From the NCBI RefSeq assembly GCF_026719745.1, contig NZ_JAPPRQ010000053.1:1-64000 (forward strand): DNA of 64,000 nucleotides, in the 5' to 3' direction. Source of the DNA: Clostridium sp. ZS2-4 (GTDB taxonomy: Bacteria > Bacillota > Clostridia > Clostridiales > Clostridiaceae). Shown one piece after another: positions 62,508 through 64,000 of the stretch. Position numbers and translations under genes: made by a program. Within the stretch, counting starts at the first letter, position 1. The number at the start of each line of letters is the position of its first letter. A model generated the notes under the pieces. The model did no database searches. It had not been told where the DNA came from and saw nothing but the letters and a program-made list of their open reading frames with translations.

Positions 62508-63446
62508 TCATTTGTATATAAAAATTAATTGGTTAACTATAATGTATACATATAAAATAACAGTTACATATACTGGCCAGTTAATAACCTTCTCATCATT
62601 TCTATGCAGTTCTTTAGGTTCCATTCCTCTTCTTCCATGAATTTTGATGAGTTTTTGAATCAATATTATCACAATACCAGTACAAATTACTGCTAAAATT
62701 AAATAAACCAAAACTAAATTTATCTTTTCACTAGTTGTAAGTGCTGATAATCCTGCTTGTTGAGCAGCTTTAACTCCTTCATTTGAAGACTTAAGTAAGA
62801 AAGTGCTTAGTTCTGCTAAAAATAGTTGAGTACCATTTATAACAAAATGGCATATCATAGATGAAAATATTGACCCAGTAATTCTAACTAGATATGCAAA
62901 TATTACACCTAAAGCAAAAGCATATAAAAATTGATTTCCATCCATATGTATTATCCCAAAAAATAATCCTGTCATTATAGCCGATTTTCTTATTGCTATA
63001 TTATCATAACCTGCCAATATAATTCCACGATATGTTATTTCTTCACAAATAGCGGGTGTTAAAGCTATAACTCCAAGTCTTATTATGAAAGGTATATTAT
63101 CAAGTTCACTGACTATCTGACCAATCCTGTTTGGAAACACAAACTGAGTTATCAAAGATAAAAATGTTGCTATAGGCATAGCTATAAGTCCTATGGCAAT
63201 AACTATAAAAATAGTTTTTACTCCTATTTTTTTTAACCTTAGAGTTTCTATTACGGATTGTCTTGTTAAAACAAAATATATTATAGTAGGTACTAGCAGC
63301 AAAAGTATTTGAGGCATAACAAGATACACAGGAAGTGATAATTTCAGTTTTGTAAATATAGGTATAAGTTTCCTTCCACCTACTGAATATAATATTAACA
63401 GTATCATTGCAAATAAATTTGAATAAAATACTCTGTTTTTCTCCAC
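62508..63446 (-). CDS. CPBP-family intramembrane protease
   Basis: 312-residue membrane protein with about eight helices. The Abi/CPBP catalytic motifs are present: EEITYRGII near 140 (EExxxR), GLFFGIIHMDGNQFLYA near 161-177 (FxxxH) and ICHFVINGTQLF near 198 (HxxxN). Relatives process prenylated proteins or act in bacteriocin self-immunity and regulation. GTG start with GGAGGAG upstream. The bacteriocin locus of this window is 46 kb away, so no link is implied. Confidence 0.88.
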   Translation of the reverse strand: MEKNRVFYSNLFAMILLILYSVGGRKLIPIFTKLKLSLPVYLVMPQILLLLVPTIIYFVLTRQSVIETLRLKKIGVKTIFIVIAIGLIAMPIATFLSLITQFVFPNRIGQIVSELDNIPFIIRLGVIALTPAICEEITYRGIILAGYDNIAIRKSAIMTGLFFGIIHMDGNQFLYAFALGVIFAYLVRITGSIFSSMICHFVINGTQLFLAELSTFLLKSSNEGVKAAQQAGLSALTTSEKINLVLVYLILAVICTGIVIILIQKLIKIHGRRGMEPKELHRNDEKVINWPVYVTVILYVYIIVNQLIFIYK

Positions 63447-63513
63447 ACAACTCCTCCTCTCTCTACTATTTTTATTATTTCAAAAAAATATACTATAATA
63501 CTAACATAATAAA

Positions 63514-63562
63514 GGAAGAGACATAATATTACAATACATTTTGTAATTCTTATATCTCTTCC
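63514..63562. terminator. Terminator between the amidase and CPBP genes
   Basis: GGAAGAGA / TCTCTTCC outer stem with an inner TTACAA / TTGTAA stem, lying between the amidase stop at 63636 and the CPBP start at 63446. Confidence 0.75.
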
Positions 63563-63635
63563 CAGTATTTTTTTATTTTACTATATTTATTCTTTTAAGC
63601 TTTTCTCATCTTTATTGTTCTTATTTTCTCTTGTA

Positions 63636-64000
63636 TTAATCAAGTGTTTTCATAATTCCTCTAGCTATAGCTTCTGCACTCTTTTGTTGATACTGTGGAG
63701 ATTTTAATAATTTTTCCTTTTCAGTATTACTTAAAAATTCTAATTCCACAAGTGCTGAAGGTGCTTTTGTATATTTAACTACATATACTCCTCTTTCCTT
63801 CAATCCTCTGTCTTTTCCTCCTGTTGCAGCTACTAATTCATCTTGAATATTTTGCGCTAACTTTATTCCATCACTTCTATTGTTTCCATATAAAGTTTCA
63901 ATTCCTGAAGTTGAAGGACTTCCATCTATACTATTAGCATGAATAGATACAAAATAGTTAACATTTGCTGTATCTGAAATATCACAGCGCATTTTTAGCT
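63636..64000 (-). CDS. N-acetylmuramoyl-L-alanine amidase, partial (5' end outside window)
   Basis: The frame is open to the right window edge; 121 codons are visible. MRCDISDTANVNYFVSIHANS and the catalytic-glutamate segment APSALVELEFLSNTEKEKLL are the second half of an Amidase_3 domain, a zinc enzyme cutting the bond between muramic acid and the stem peptide. The domain ends at the C-terminus, so cell wall-binding or signal regions, if any, lie upstream outside the window. A methionine at 63992 is internal and not the start. Confidence 0.9.
   Translation of the reverse strand, partial: LKMRCDISDTANVNYFVSIHANSIDGSPSTSGIETLYGNNRSDGIKLAQNIQDELVAATGGKDRGLKERGVYVVKYTKAPSALVELEFLSNTEKEKLLKSPQYQQKSAEAIARGIMKTLD

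Noticed and set aside
62508-63446. CPBP protease as immunity gene for the bacteriocin at 12318
   Set aside because: Some CPBP proteins give immunity, but this one is about 46 kb away and cotranscribed with an unrelated redox protein.

Overview
The window is low-GC, densely coded bacterial DNA with strong GGAGG-type ribosome binding sites, frequent GTG and TTG starts, T-box and riboswitch control, and 2-hydroxyacyl-CoA dehydratase chemistry. This points to an anaerobic Firmicute of the genus Clostridium (sensu stricto), probably a proteolytic or amino-acid- or lactate-fermenting species near the botulinum/sporogenes/novyi assemblage. The species cannot be fixed from the sequence alone.

Layout, left to right. 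1-736: partial mannose-1-phosphate guanylyltransferase. 893-3814: glycine betaine/proline-type ABC operon. 3905-5410: HTH-like protein of unknown role. 5712-10584: fermentation operon of a family I CoA-transferase, an ATP-dependent activator and two 2-hydroxyacyl-CoA dehydratase subunits, resembling the acrylate (lactoyl-CoA) pathway, preceded by two nearly identical VOC proteins (11044-11927). 12318-17084: bacteriocin locus with a double-glycine precursor, a C39-peptidase ABC exporter and an HlyD-like accessory protein. 17149-18665: fluoride riboswitch controlling a CLC-F antiporter. 18729-29413: housekeeping and accessory genes, including a remnant of a 3-methyladenine glycosylase gene, a broken MATE pump behind an intact MarR gene with paired operators, a proline symporter, aminopeptidase P, CspA, a polysaccharide deacetylase and a duplicated-domain secreted protein.

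31214-39704 is a nine-gene aromatic amino acid operon, aroF-tyrA-aroB-aroA-aroC-pheA-aroE-aroK-aroQ, read on the minus strand. It is preceded by a strong promoter, a Phe/Tyr-rich leader peptide and a terminator, that is, a ribosome-mediated attenuator. 40153-40515 encodes a 30 percent cysteine protein. 40568-44434 is an OpuC-type osmolyte transporter with a BusR-like (GntR plus RCK_C) regulator and three matching long-spacer palindromes between them. 44556-47485 is an uncharacterised trio of activase and DUF2229-type proteins. After that come two paralogous EamA exporters, a membrane ferredoxin with a CsoR/CstR-like operator, a DUF488 plus helicase-nuclease pair, a CcpA-like regulator, DUF421/DUF4363 genes, T-box-controlled ileS of the long IleRS2 type, a candidate small RNA, a MazF-like protein, a CPBP protease and a partial amidase.

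The most unusual structure is a family of intergenic elements between 32 and 50 kb. Each is built from strictly phased 7-bp repeats (type AGTAACC), often bounded by a perfect 14-bp hairpin and carrying a conserved GTGAAGGATGTTTTGCTAA-like core plus a terminator-like hairpin. The heptad sequence drifts between copies, but period, phase and inverted pairing persist.
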